Both the position numbers and the translations under genes were made by a program. A DNA stretch of 64,000 nt. It comes from Lathyrus oleraceus (lineage: Eukaryota > Streptophyta > Magnoliopsida > Fabales > Fabaceae). Positions within the stretch are counted from its first letter, which is position 1. Each line of letters starts with the position of its first letter. The DNA lies in assembly GCF_024323335.1 (NCBI RefSeq), contig NC_066583.1, forward strand, positions 359,792,377 to 359,856,376. The letters are read 5' to 3'. Shown here in pieces: positions 23,401 to 35,478 of the stretch. Under the pieces are notes generated by a model that ran no database searches, had not been told where the DNA came from, and was given only the letters and a program-made list of their open reading frames with translations.

Positions 23401-23917
23401 TCCATCCTTCTTAGGTACTGGGACGATGTTTGCAACCTATGGCGGATAATTGGTGACTGCTAGAAACCCTGCATCCAACTGCTTTTGCACTTCTTCCTTT
23501 ATCTTGACAGCCATCTCTGGTCTTGTTCTTCTGAGTTTCTGCTTGACCGGAGGACAACCTTCTTTGAGAGGCAAGCGGTGTACCACGATGTCTGTGTCCA
23601 GCCCAGGCATGTCCTGATAAGACCAGGCGAAGATGTCAACGTATTCTTGCAGCAATTCAATCAGCCCTTTCTTCACATTGTCTTCTAAAGCAGCCCCTAT
23701 CTTGATTTCTCTCTTGGCGTCCTCGGTGCCGAGATTAATCACTTCAACAGACTCTTGATGCGGTTGAATAACCCTTTCCTCTTGTTTTAATAACCTGGTA
23801 AGCTCTTCAGGGAGTTCACGGTCTTCATCACCCTCTTCTTCAGCTTGAAAGATTGGATTTTCAAAGTCGAAGTGAGCCATAGCAGAAACGTTATCAATAG
23901 GATCCGGTGATGTGCAT
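20443..23917 (-). pseudogene. Tat-type pol exon 2: RT, two RNase H domains, integrase
   Basis: Starts at the inferred splice acceptor, passes an acidic linker, then RT (CVDYRDLN, FMDGFSGYNQI, YVDDMIVKS), a first RNase H region whose catalytic block reads LSVTENS, a second archaeal-like RNase H (FDGAVN, NNEAEYEA, GDSALVINQ, ADALA) and integrase (HHCC site, WGIDMIG, ITDNGSN, NGAVEAANK), ending KKYFA before a stop at 20443. One nonsense TAG at 23437-23439 replaces the Trp expected from the related element. Otherwise the frame is open for over 1,150 codons. Much of the protein is close to the Ogre-type pol at 868-4330. Confidence 0.9.
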
Positions 23918-24163
23918 CTGCATGAGTGATGGTATGTACTTATGAGTGTGAAAAAAAAGTGGAAACTAAACAAAACATTGCCATTTTTTTATTTTGAAAA
24001 ACTGCAAAAATAGAAAGACAGGGAACGAAATATTTGAATGCAAAAATACGTCATTTATTTATGATAAAAATGCAAGTGTCACATAGATGGGCCCTACAAT
24101 GAGTCATTACGCCCTGGGCGGAACGTAAGACTTGGATATGCATGAATAAACAAATAAAATTAC
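23918..24163 (-). other. Intron in gag-pol (246 nt)
   Basis: Donor GA^GTAATT and acceptor CATGCAG^ATGC on the minus strand. As in the Ogre-type element the donor itself supplies the stop of the unspliced frame (24160-24162), the intron is phase 2, and removing it joins the gag-side frame to the RT frame. Boundaries are inferred from the two-element comparison. Confidence 0.8.
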
Positions 24164-26301
24164 TCTTCAAGAAGAGTGACTTGGATAATCTCTTCAGAAG
24201 ACCAATTGTTGATGACTTCACCCGGGATCCTCGGACGCACCCAGTTGTCAATGTCACAATCACTATCCCCATCTTCTTCGTTGACTGCAGAGACTTGACC
24301 ATACTGAATGATGCCAGCACTGGAGAAAGTGATCAGCCCCTGAAGAGTCTGAAGTGTTGACGTACACACATCCGAAACATCGGAATCAAGTTCAATTACA
24401 TCAGAATCAACCACATTGGAAAAATTAAATACATCATCATGGATTACAGAATCAGTAGGAACAACATCTGCGAATTCATCAATAGCATCTTCAAACCCTT
24501 CTTCCTCAACCCCTTCCACAAACTCTTGGACAGACAAATCTTCAACCTGGAGGATACCTTTGTCGAGCAAGGCCTGGATACCCTGTTGTAGCTTCAAACA
24601 ACCTCCACTCTGAGTGGCACAATCCAAACAACCCTTCCCACAACCGGGGAAAACATCGGCCTTCAGCAAGCATCCTTTGATATCCAACAATGGAGTCTTC
24701 AACTTCAGCACATCTTTGACGGGTCTGGCTTCCCCTTCCATCATATTACAGTTCGCACCACCATGCTGGGGCATGGGATTGTTAACGACATTCGGAGCCG
24801 GTGCAAGGTCGATGGCCTTTGAATCTATGAGGTCCTGAACTACGTGCTTAAAAGCTTTGCAGTTCTCAATATTGTGGCCAGGTGCCCCAGAGTGGAAGCT
24901 ACACCTAGCGTTGGCGTCGTAACCCACCGGAAGTCTACCAACAGGAGGAGCCAGAGTGTGCAGTTGCACAAGTTGTAGTTGTTGAAGACTAGAAAGCAAC
25001 TGAGCGTACGACATTGGAAGGGTGTCGAAACGTCGGTCCATCATCCTTTGCCTCTGTTGATAAGCGGGTCTGTTACCCGGTTGTTGCTGCTGTTGATACT
25101 GAGCTGGTTGACGTTGTGATTGTTGTTGTTGTAGTGGTGCTGCAGCTGGAATGGTCACAGCCGCAACATACGGTTGCTGATGATAATTCTGAAAATTATT
25201 CCTCCGGTTATCCCTGTTCTAATAAGACGATATGGCATTTGCATCCCCTTCTCCCCTCTTCTGTCCCTGAATGAACGGCTTCTTCACCCCTGATGAGGAT
25301 CCACCTCCACTCTGGCTCTTATAGGTCTTTAGGTAATTCTCCACCCTTTCTCCAGTAGAGACCACATCAGCAAAGTTGGAAGCATTGCAACCTACCAGAC
25401 GCTCCAAGTAAGGTCCGGGCAGAGTGTTCATGAACATGTTGGCCATTTCCTTTTCCAACATAGGAGGCTGAACACGGGAAGCTGTATCCCTCCAGCGTTG
25501 AGTGTATTCCCTGAAGCACTCATTGCTTTTAAGAGACAGATTCTGAAGTTGAGTTCTGTCCGGAGCCATGTCTGCATTATACTGATACTGCTTCACGAAA
25601 GCCTCTGCCAAATCCCTCCAGCAACGGATGTGGGCTCTGTCCAGCCCCATATACCATTCCAAGGATGCCCCAGCTAGGCTATCCTGGAAGAAGTACATAA
25701 GTAGCTTCTCGTCATCAGAGTATGCAACCATTTTACGGAAATAGGCTTGCACGTGAGTTTTGGGGCAAGAGTTGCCATGGTATTTGTCAAATATCGGGAC
25801 CTTGAATTTCGGTGGCACTCTCACACCTGGGACCAGCCCCAAGTCAGCAACATCTACTCCCAGAGGATTCTGTCCTTCCACTGCCTTCAACCTCTCTTCC
25901 AATCTTCTAAACATGGGGTCCATGCCAAAGTCTTCCTGAAGCAAGGGGAACTGATCATCCTGACCATCCTGAATGGGTTGTTGATCTAGGTTGACATGCG
26001 GGATCGGGATAGGCCCCGGTCCATTGGGACCATTAGCCTCTCCAGCTGGAGGATCAGCCAACGTCTCCGGTTGAGTAATAGGGGGATCCCTCTGTACCAA
26101 CAATCTAAGCTCCTGCTGTCCTTGAGCCACCCCTTGAACCAAATCCATGAATTGATTCATGCGAATCTTCATCTCGGCGAGCTCTGCTTGTAGGCTCTCC
26201 ATCGCTCTCTTTTGATTCCTTCGGGTACCGTATCGGTGAATGCCTGAGTCAGCTATCCACACTGATGGAACACCAAACAACTGAGAACACTGCGGCGGTA
26301 C
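24164..26301 (-). pseudogene. Tat-type gag plus acidic linker; protease absent
   Basis: The ATG at 26200-26202 begins a segment like the coiled-coil start of Ogre gag, but the frame is open from the acceptor-like CAG^GTACC at 26301. The gag core (about 25420-25780) has LAGASLEWYMGLD and RWRDTASR. Then come a basic, Q-rich stretch and the zinc-binding site C-X2-H-X5-H-X4-C (CSFHSGAPGHNIENC). After that, where the other element has about 450 codons including VDTGSSLNV, there is a short Cys-rich piece and a strongly acidic linker of about 130 residues to the splice donor; no D-T/S-G motif is present. An in-frame TAG at 25219-25221 interrupts it. Confidence 0.85.
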
Positions 26302-27311
26302 CTGTTATGCATGACATGCTAATGAATATGCAAATGCAATGACATGTTTATCAATTCCAAAGAGCATTTTACCCCCTTGATTCCAGTCTCTCATCAGATA
26401 AAATATCCCTTTTAAAAAGTACCAGAAAAACCCTGACTAGAATCAAGAAAAAGATATAAACCCCACAGAAATGGATAAACATGTGTTAAATGATATGAAT
26501 GCAGAATGATGTGATGCAAAATGATGTGAATGTAGTGCAGTGGCATGGGAATCAGGATTGCTGTATCTGCTTGAACATCTGTCAGGTTGCACTGTCTGAA
26601 GAGAAACCCACTGAGGAATATAATATAAGATCAGATCTCTGCTCCAGAAAACCGGGTTGGTTGGAGGTTAAGGTTTTCTGAATTTAGCCCGCCCCTCACT
26701 CGTAGGTTCTAAGAACAGAAGTTCGTCAGCTTCAGCCCTTCAGTCGCGAATAATACGTTTACCACTGAAGGTTTGGCATTATTACGGGATAAAAGACCTC
26801 CACTGACTCCCCTCAACAGGACATCCTAAAGCAAGTTCCCAGTCTCGAGGTCCTCGGATTGATCAGCGAGAATGCGCCCACCAGAGCTAACATAGTCACG
26901 TCTCGGAGGAGAGGCCTCGACTGAGTTCTCGGGAAATGGTCACCAGAGTCGACGATTTCTAAAGGAACATCATGTCGTTACGGAACATCCGTAGGACATA
27001 ATATATCCAAGAGAAACCTCGTCTGGGTGTGGTTCTTCACGAACGACTTAACGTAGCAACATGCCACGCAAGCCTCATGATCATCCACTCTAAAACCTGT
27101 GTGTGCACTCAAGCCTGGGTAATGGGCTTATCTCTCGTAGAACATCCCATCCCAACCAACAAACAAACAGATCCAATAGATACAGCAGATGAATGCAAGC
27201 AAGTAAGTAAATAAATGTACAAAAGCATGAACACCCAATAAACAAGAAATCACACGAGCTAGGAGGGACTCGCTTAGGGAAGATGGACCAGCAAGAGGTC
27301 AACTTCTTATA
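26302..27311 (-). other. 5' leader of the protease-less Tat element
   Basis: About 1 kb between PBS and gag. No ORF1 is present here, unlike the Ogre-type element. Some phrases (for example around 26880-26960) loosely echo the leader at 10020-10150. No gene is seen. Confidence 0.6.
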
Positions 27312-27330
27312 TTCCCCAGCAGAGTCGCCA
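27312..27330 (-). promoter_or_regulatory. Primer binding site, tRNA-Arg type
   Basis: The minus strand reads TGGCGACTCTGCTGGGGAA, two bases inside the LTR end. The plus strand looks like a tRNA 3' end terminating in CGCCA. The assignment to tRNA-Arg rests on what is known for Ogre elements. Confidence 0.85.
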
Positions 27331-27332
27331 GC

Positions 27333-29074
27333 TGTCGCAACCTGAAAAATACAGTGCACGAAAAAACAACCGGCGAAAGAAAAAGACAGGAGAGTCGCCA
27401 CCGTGCGTTATTCATCCCAAAGGAGGGAAAGGAAACGCTCGAAGTAAACCTGAAAAAGGAAAGGACAAGACGGGGTCTCGCAACCAAATCTTGGGTTCGG
27501 GAGTCGGTTATGCGAAGGGAAGGTATTAGCACCCCTACGCATCCATAGTACTCTACGGGATCCACTTTTGTGGTTTTTGTCTAAAGGGTGTGGGTTTACC
27601 TAATGTGTTTATTTACTAAAAAGGTTAAGAGAAATGACCCGCGCGGATGTCGCATCCACTGCATACGTATCTCATCTGAATATGAGAATCAGAGTCTTCG
27701 TAGCTCAGCTGACCTATGGGTTAGGGGATATGTGCTCGCTAAGACATCGCGTCTTATGCCTACGTATCTCATCTGGAATGAGAATCAGAGCAAGCCGTAG
27801 TTCGGCTAACTACGGGGTTGTGGATTGGGTTTTGGACGAACGACGTCACTACGCAATCTACCGGATGCACGACCTTTGGAGACTTACTCGCCTGTAGTAG
27901 AAGGATTAAACGTGTGTTATGGAGAAGAAAAATCAATTAAGGGTTTGTTTGCATTGTAGGAACGCGCATGCAAAAGGGTAATGAGGATAAGACCTCATAG
28001 CTCTTAACCCTGGACAAAGGAACCTGCATAAAGTAAACACAAAAACATTGCCTCCTATCGAGGTCTTCCAGCTAGGAAAGCAGTAAAATGCGGGAAAAAT
28101 GTAAAAGTACCACGCGGATAAAGATCCGAAGTAACAGCAATTAGAGGAATGGGAAACCCTGAGATCCTTCCAAGCTAACATCATCAAAGAAAGTGGGTCA
28201 GTACAGGTAATCGGAATGAACCTTCAGGGGTTATCCCACAAATAAAGTGGGAAACCACGCAAGTTATCCCTGCAAAAGTCATGTGCCTTCACAAAAACTC
28301 AACAAAAGGGTTAGTGAAACAAGATAGGGTAACCAAGAGTTGCCCCCAAATCAAAATGTAACCACATGAATAATTCCATCAAAATTCACAAAAAGCAACC
28401 AAGGGTAGGAGGCCTAAACCTCTTGTCAAACACATGCATCAAAAGGGTATCAAATTCACCCATAATACCTCATACATTTAGAGCATTCAAATTAAAGGCA
28501 TAAAGATGATGGATATAAGGCAAACCTGATTGGAGAGCTTGATTGAAATTGAGTTGCACCCGTGAGGTTTACAAAACAATCTTTAGGGTTTATGTGAGGC
28601 AAAGGTGATTCTGTGCAGTTGAGTTCCCTTCAGGGTTTGGAGGCTGCTCTGAACTCTGTTAGTTCTTCTCTCACTATCTTTTTCCTCAGGGTTTTGTTCC
28701 AAGGAAACCTCAGAGTATTTTGCCTCCCTCCCTTTTTCTCAAGTGAATCTCCCAGTGTAACTCCAAGTGTGTTTTCCTCTACTGAAACTTCAGTATTTAT
28801 AGACTGATTTTCGTGGGTAGTGGGCTCAAATGAGGGAGACCCAAGTCCAAAAAAATTTGTTATATTTTATTTATTTATTTAATTAATTTTATTTATTTAT
28901 TATTATTTATTTTTTTCGTTTCGTTTTTTTTTTTTTAAGTTTCTTGGATCTAATTCTGATTGACATGATGAAATGCAATGTATCTAATGTTAAATGACCT
29001 AAAAATGAATGCATGCATGAGGTGTAACGCGTATGCTTCCAGGAAAAATGAAGGGTAAATTTTGGGGTATTACA
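27333..29074 (-). mobile_element. 5' LTR of the protease-less Tat element
   Basis: Twin of 16526-18271. The TATA box CTATAAATA at 28794-28802 (minus) is about 270 bp from the LTR start, so transcription probably begins near 28765. A PBS-like GAGTCGCCA lies at 27392-27400. It is followed by the ATAAG target duplicate at 29075-29079. Confidence 0.93.
28794..28802 (-). promoter_or_regulatory. LTR TATA box
   Basis: CTATAAATA on the minus strand in the U3-like part of the 5' LTR, unchanged in the 3' LTR (17987-17995). No experimental start site is known from the sequence. Confidence 0.65.
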
Positions 29075-29909
29075 ATAAGGAGCAATATGCAAAAAGAGGC
29101 ACTCATTTTGGAGCCTTGGATCAAAAGTTATGGCTTGTTGAAGTTCCATGCACACTTGGCAATCATTTGATCATATCTCCTCAACCATTCATCAGATGCT
29201 CATGATCTTGGACATTTTGGAAATGGGAGAGAAATATCTTCAACTTTCATGTTGGACAAAAATTCATTTGAAGCTTCTTTGATGTTGGAAAGTCAAGTTG
29301 AAGTTGGTCCAAAAACTTGCTATTTTTGGAAACTTGAAATTACAGGTCACTTTCCATTTTGAGAAACTTTTGATTTGACTTCAAATTCTTCAACAGAGAT
29401 GTTTGACATGATGAATAAGCCTTGTTTGAACATGAATGGGATGAAGAAATTCAATTATCACACTCAAAGCCTTCAATTGACTTGCAGTTGACTTGCATTG
29501 GTCCTTAGATGACCTGAAATATGCCTGATGAACTTGGGCCTTTGCCACTTGGGAAATTTGCTCCAAAATGAACCTATAGCTCATATAAGCTCAAAATAAT
29601 GATCACATGATCCATATCTCAATGGAACCCTCATCTCTTGCACAAAGGATTCACTTGAATGCCTTGACCTGTTGACTGCTTAAGCTGCAAGACAAATGTT
29701 AGATGACATATTTTTGTACATTTTTGGTTAGTGATTAAAAGAAAAGCAATGATACATAAATGCAAGCAATGCTTGGTGACCAAGAACCACTCTCAAGAAA
29801 GATCCCACCCACAGGGAAGGAAGCAAGGTGTCCAATGATCCTTGAGGTTTATGCAATGCTATGATATGATGCCATGAGGGATCTTAGGGACAAAATTGGG
29901 GTCTTACAT
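29075..29909 (-). mobile_element. Older Ogre-family LTR, right piece
   Basis: Begins with the ATAAG duplicate, continues the LTR interrupted at 16525, and ends TTAGGGACAAAATTGGGG then TCTTACA, the same terminus as the 5' LTR at 16110. It is therefore the 5' end of an older LTR in minus orientation. The other end lies beyond the left side of the window. Confidence 0.8.
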
Positions 29910-30790
29910 CTACCTTGACTCAATTAAAATTAATTCAAACCAGAATCAATTTTGAAATTAACACCATCTTGATACTCGAATCAATTTGAAACTAAAGTCA
30001 ATATGACACAATGATGAATCCGATATCAACGTGTAGTGGACTAACGAACGATCATAAGACTTGTAGGTCAAGCAAATAAAATGACTTAGATTGAAAGAAG
30101 ACTCTTTATGCTGATGGAATACGTCATGTTCACATGAGATGCAAACCTTAGGACAACATATGACATGAATTGCGATGATATGTACTGTCATAACATATAT
30201 AACAATGGATGAATAACCTTGAATGAGAATGGACCAGGGCCCCATGAATGGAAGCATAATTGTACTAATGAATCATGAAACATGTAGTCGAGAATCAAAT
30301 GGTTGAATTTGGATGAGAATAGACCCATGAGTGGAATGAGGTACAAAACCAAATGGATAACTAGACAACCAGATATATGTTAAATTGCAAAGATCAAGGC
30401 ATGATCATGCTTAATCAAATGCCTAAAAAATAAGTGATTCACCATGCAAGCGAAAGTTTCAAGAAGTTAGGGTTTCCAAATCAAAGCAAAGCACAATATG
30501 GAGCCTTCCCAATTAGAGTTTCCTGCCAATCTCAGGCTCAAGGTACAAGTTACCCCACCCAAGTTCACAAACCAAAAGGTCCTCAAATGACATGAACCAA
30601 GAAATTAGGGTTTCAACCCATATGAGGAGCAATACCAAAATCTTCAATTCAAACCTGCTTCATTAACCAAAAACATTGGATCTATGATGTTCGTTAGTCA
30701 GTGTCAACCATGAATGAATGATGAACATGAATGAGACGTGAATGAGGTTAGATGGGTTTCAGGTTATAGATTAGATGAAAAGAAAAAAGG
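29910..30790. other. Unassigned intergenic DNA
   Basis: No coding frame or repeat boundary recognised. The sequence resembles anonymous repetitive DNA (short phrases such as TTAGGGTTT recur). It ends where the truncated Ty1/copia element begins. Confidence 0.5.
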
Positions 30791-33395
30791 GAGGGCAAAT
30801 TTGAAACTCCTCAGTTAGGTCATGTTTGAAATCTTTGATCTCCTTCTTGTAACTTCCTGTTATTAACAGGTCATCGACATATAGACATAGTATAAGCAAT
30901 TCATTATCTCTTCTTCTTACATATACTCCATGCTCAATTATATACGTTACAAATTCCTTTTCCCTCAGAAAGTTATCTATCTTCTTATTCCAAGCTCTTG
31001 GAGCTTGCTTAAGTCCATACATGGCTTTATACAGCCTATATACCTTACTTTCTTCGCCATGTTTCACAAACCCAACTAGTTGTGCAACATAAACTTCTTC
31101 ATCTAAGGGGCCATTCATGAATGCACATTTCACATCCATCTGACACGTGTTTGCTAGACCAACAACCAACCTGATTGTTTCGATCCTAGCAATAGGTGCA
31201 AAAACCTTCATCGAAGCTGATTCCTTCCTTTTGAAGAAATCCTTTTGCCACAAGTCTTTCCTTGTGTCGATTCACTTCTTCTTTGGGATTCAACTTCACC
31301 TTGTATACCCAGTTCATATTTATTTCCTTCTTACCTTGAGGCAATTCGACAAGTGACTAGGTGTCGTTGTCTTCGTTGGACTTCAGTTTCTCATTCATTA
31401 TTTTCACGCACTTTGAATCCTTCAATGCCTCAGTTGCATTGACTGGTTTGACATCTGCATAAAAAGCACAGTGTACCAGATCACCTTCATCATCGACCAC
31501 ATCATCTTAATCACACATTCTTGCAACCTTGTAGGCATGTGTCTTGTTCTTTGAGGTCTGCTTATGCTTGCTTGAACTTTGGCTTCTTCATGTCGAACTT
31601 CTCTTTCGACTTCAATTTATGGTTCTTCATATAAGATTATCACTGAATCCTTATTGACATTTTTAGTCCAATCCCATACCTTAAGCTCATTTATGATCAC
31701 GTCCTGTTGATCACTACTTTCTTGTTCGAACAACTTGTAGCCTCAAGTCGAATGATATCCTATTATGATCATCTGACTCGACTTGTCATCAAGTTTTCTT
31801 CTCAACTGATCAAGCATATGTGTATATGTCATAGATCCAAATACCTTTAGATGAATTAAGTTAGGCTTGACACCAGATCAACATTCTTCTGGCGTAACTC
31901 CTTCTAACTTATTCGTCGGACATCTGTTCAATATGTATGTTGCGGTCGACACAACTTCTCCCCATAATTCTTTCGGTAGATTCTTGACATTCAACGTACT
32001 TTTCACCATGTTCATGATGGTTCTATTATTCCTTTTTTCGGTTCCATTCTGTTGTGGAGTGTAGTGTGACACCACCTCATGGACAATCCCTTCTTTCTCA
32101 CATAACTTGTCGAAGTCTTTTGACACATACTCTCCACCACCATCAGTCCTTAGAATCTTGAGCTTTTGGCCCCTTTGTCTTTCGACCATAGATTTAAACT
32201 TGGCAAATACCTCGATCACTTCACTTTTCTTCTTGATCAGGTAAGTCCACAGTTTTCGACTGAAATCATCTATGAATGTGACAAAGTACTTGTTACCTCT
32301 AATCCAATCCACCTGGATAGTACCACACATATCAGAGTATATGACTTCAAGGATTTCCTTCGAATTGCTTCTTGCATCCTTATTGCTTCGCCTGCACACA
32401 TTCTTCACACACTTCATTTGGAATGTCGATTTCTAGTAACCCTGAAACCATATTTCTTCTTTTCAGATCTCTGATGTCTTTGAAATTGAGATGGTCAAGT
32501 CTCTAGTGTCATATCCATTCATCCCTTCTAGTTCCAGTTTCAAGGCACTCGTGCTCCATCATATTAAGTTCAATCCTAAAGGTTCTATTCTGAGACATAG
32601 GTGCCTTCAAAATTAACCTTTCACCTGAGTCGAGAACTCTCATCATCTTATCTTTGATTGACACTTTGTAGATCTTTTCGACCAACTGCCTTATGCTAAG
32701 CAAATCACTTTTCATGTCTGGTATGTATAGTACATTAGAAATTACTGACCTTTTGCCATATTTTCTCATAATCAAAACATCACCAATACCTTCAACTTCT
32801 ACAGTATTATCATTTACAATTTTTACCATGTTCTTCATTGAGGGTTTCATGTTGATAAACCAATCTTTCCTACCAGTCATGTGTGATGAGCATCCTGAGT
32901 CCAAGTACCATTGTCTTGGTATTTTTCTTCATCTCTTGTTATGACCATCAACAACATCTCTTCTTCTTCATGCTTTGCAAACTTTACATCAGTTTCCTGA
33001 TTCTTCTATTTTTTAGGAGAATCACTTGAGTAGTGACCATACTTCTGACAATTGAAACACTGAATGTGACTTTTGTCGGGTTTTCGACCACCACCTCTTC
33101 CTCTACCTGCACCACCACCTCTTTGGTTACTTTGATATGAGGGTCTTCTCTGGTTCGACCAACCTCCTTCTTGTTGATTTCTACCAGACAAATTTTTATA
33201 GCCTCATCTACCTTTGTTGTCAACCCACTTCCCTTTGCCTTTCTTTTCTCTTGCTGATTGTGCCTGCAAAGCCACATCACTTTTTGACTTGCCTACAACT
33301 CTTTCAGCCATTTTTTATTCATGAGATTCAAGCGTTCCTTGAAACTCTTCATTTGTCAATGTTGATAAATCTTTTGACTTTTCTATGGATACTAC

Positions 33396-34905
33396 TGTTG
33401 AGTGTAGTTTTAAGTGTCGGGTTTTTGTTATCGTCTCCACAGGGATTGTGAGATATCGCCGCCGTTCGACAGTTGTTTCAATTCTTAACTCGTAGTAACA
33501 AGGGGGTTTTGGTTTTAGTCATAGTATCTTGCATAAAAGTGTAATAAAATGCGGTAAAAGTTTTGGTTTTTCTATTTGAGAAATATTGTCAAAGTTAGGG
33601 TTCGACGATCACTTTGCATGTATATGTTCGATCAACAAAACTTATAAACTCCTTTAGATGACAAACTATTTCACAAAGTCCTCCCAATGTGTTTATCTCT
33701 AACACACATTGTGGGTTTTCCCATTTTGATCCATTGTTTATCTCTAACACAATCTATCAAAATGACAACTTTTTGGTTCAACCTTATGGTGAACAAAATC
33801 ATTCATTACTATCTCTAGCTAACAAACAAGATTGGATGAAAACCTAGGTAAAGAGTTGGTAAACATCTCTCGATCATAAACCAACACAAAGAGTTTTCAA
33901 TAAAACAAAGTTTTCACCATATATTCATCATTAAAGAGTTTACAAATGAAGATCATCCCATTTACACACAAAGCTAATGATCATCTACATCTAACCTTGA
34001 CAAAATGAAGAACTTAGCCACTCATTTTCATGGTGGCTTGCACAACAAGTCTCGGTTGAAGGTTGATCAACATCCAAGTCGAAGAATCGAGATTGGATGG
34101 GAATCCACCTTCTTTTTGTAGAATAATGTTAAGAGATGAAGAAAAATGGGTTTCTAGGTTACAAAATATCTCTAGAGCAATGCTGAAAATATCTAAAAAA
34201 AGTACAAAGTATGGAAGTGTAAAGTATGGCTCCAAAAAGTAGCCCCTGCTACTTATAGTGCTGCTACTGAGTTGTCATGCTCGCTAGGCGAGCAGAATGG
34301 TTCGCCTAGCGAGCCCCTAAAATAGGCACCAGAGGCACATGCGCCTAGAGAAATATCCTTTGCCAGATTTGCATGTTCGCTAGGCGAACAAAACCTTCGC
34401 TAGGCGAAGCCCATGCTTCAACCTTCGCTCCAGCGAGCTTAGAAGGTTTTGCTACTGGAATTGCTCACTGGGAGCTCGCTAATGGCTCGCCTAGCGAGTG
34501 AGTGCTGGCTGCGCTTTTGACCAATTCTGGGCGTGTTCGCTACCACCTTCGCTGGCTGCTCGCCTAGCGAGTTTGTTGATGTTTGCTACTGTAAAATACT
34601 GGAGATGTTCGCTGGATGCTCGTTGGGTGCTCGCCTAGCGAGAACTTCGCCACAGCACTCGCCTAGCGAGTAAGCTGATGAATGCATTCTTTTTCTTGGT
34701 CCCTTGCCATTTTCTTGTGCCTTCATTTTCTATTATTTCATGCCTAATTCCTGCACAATAACGCACAAATCAAAGGTACCAAGATCGTTTAACATTGTAT
34801 TGCGATTCATCTAAAACAAAGGCGGTTTCGAACGCTTTAGCAACAAAAAGGAGTGAAAGATGCCCACATTTGATAGCTCAAATAAGCACTTTTGGGCATC
34901 TAACA
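33396..34905. mobile_element. Solo LTR (1.51 kb) in copia gag
   Basis: Begins TGTTGAGTGTAG and ends GGGCATCTAACA on the plus strand, with TG...CA ends and a 5-bp target duplication ACTAC at 33391-33395 and 34906-34910. Removing it and one ACTAC rejoins the copia gag frame. No internal retroelement coding region is present, so it is a solo LTR or a small non-autonomous element. Its right third carries many copies of TCGCTAGGCGA and its reverse complement. Confidence 0.85.
34275..34675. repeat. Alternating TCGCTAGGCGA / TCGCCTAGCGA motifs
   Basis: About eight copies of an 11-base word and its reverse complement within 400 bases (for example 34279, 34302, 34379, 34397, 34487, 34561, 34630, 34658). 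Pairs can form short hairpins. Confidence 0.8.
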
Positions 34906-35478
34906 ACTACCACATGGTCGAACTTTGGATTAATTGACCTCAAGATCTTTGAAACAACTGATCTTGATGTCAACACTTCTCCACATACCTTGATTTAATA
35001 TACCAGTTTTGTAACCCTAGTGAAAAAATCAGTTATGTTTTCATTGTCTTCCATCTAAAGCAATTCATACATTCTTTTGTGAGTTTGTAACCTCACCTCT
35101 TTCACCTTTTCTCCACCTCCAAATGATTTTTCAAGAATTTCCCATGCTTCTTTCGTTGATTCAATATCACTAACCTTTTTAAAATTATTAGAATCAACAC
35201 ATTGATAGATTATAAAGAGAGCTTTATAATCTTTCTTTTTTAATTCTTTGTGTGCAGCTTTTTCTTCATTTGTCACGTTTGTTGCAAGCGGTGTCACTCC
35301 CTCCTTCACAAGATCTTAAAGATCTTGATAGCAAAATACAACATTTATCTGCTTGCACCAATTCTCGTGATTTTGATTCTTCAGAATTAGGAGAGTCGCC
35401 GAAAAATGCTCGTTCGGATGATTCATCATCATCATGTTTTGCTTCCCCCGCTCAGTCAGTGCTCTAGATACCAGAAGT

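Larger units (their letters stand above)
16526..29074 (-). mobile_element. Complete Tat-type Ty3/gypsy element without protease
   Basis: 12.5-kb element with two LTRs (16526-18271 and 27333-29074), PBS, gag, intron, RT/RNase H/integrase, repeat-rich 3'UTR and polypurine tract, flanked by ATAAG. It has no ORF1 and no aspartic protease motif. The LTRs differ by about 13 substitutions by hand count plus a short indel in a T/A-rich run, so insertion was recent. Two in-frame TAG codons occur, one in gag (25219) and one in RT (23437). It sits inside an older Ogre LTR. It is related to the neighbouring Ogre-type element in pol but differs in LTR and gag sequence. Confidence 0.92.
30771..35473 (-). 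mobile_element. Decayed Ty1/copia element, 3' truncated, internal part
   Basis: Minus-strand order gag (35055-35330 and 32984-33390), protease (about 32800-32904, DSGCSSHMTG), pre-integrase region, integrase (31878-32417, with FIDDFSRKLW, RTDGGGEY, TPQQNGTEKRNN), linker, and the first part of RT (30800-31253, with GLKQAPRAWN and YVDD). The element stops right after the YVDD region, so the rest of RT, RNase H and the 3' LTR are missing. Frame changes separate several parts (for example near 31205). The zinc knuckle reads CFNCQKYGHYSSDS, with the last Cys replaced by Ser. A 1.5-kb solo LTR splits gag. A PBS-like TGGTATCTAGAGC at 35461-35473 matches the initiator-Met type with one extra base. 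Confidence 0.85.

Noticed and set aside
27333..29074. Independent gene or solo LTR
   Set aside because: Almost identical to 16526-18271 with a PBS at its inner edge and the ATAAG target outside, so it is the 5' LTR of one element.
34275..34675. CRISPR-like array from the repeated TCGCTAGGCGA words
   Set aside because: Spacing is irregular, orientation alternates, there are no cas genes, and this is plant nuclear DNA inside an LTR.
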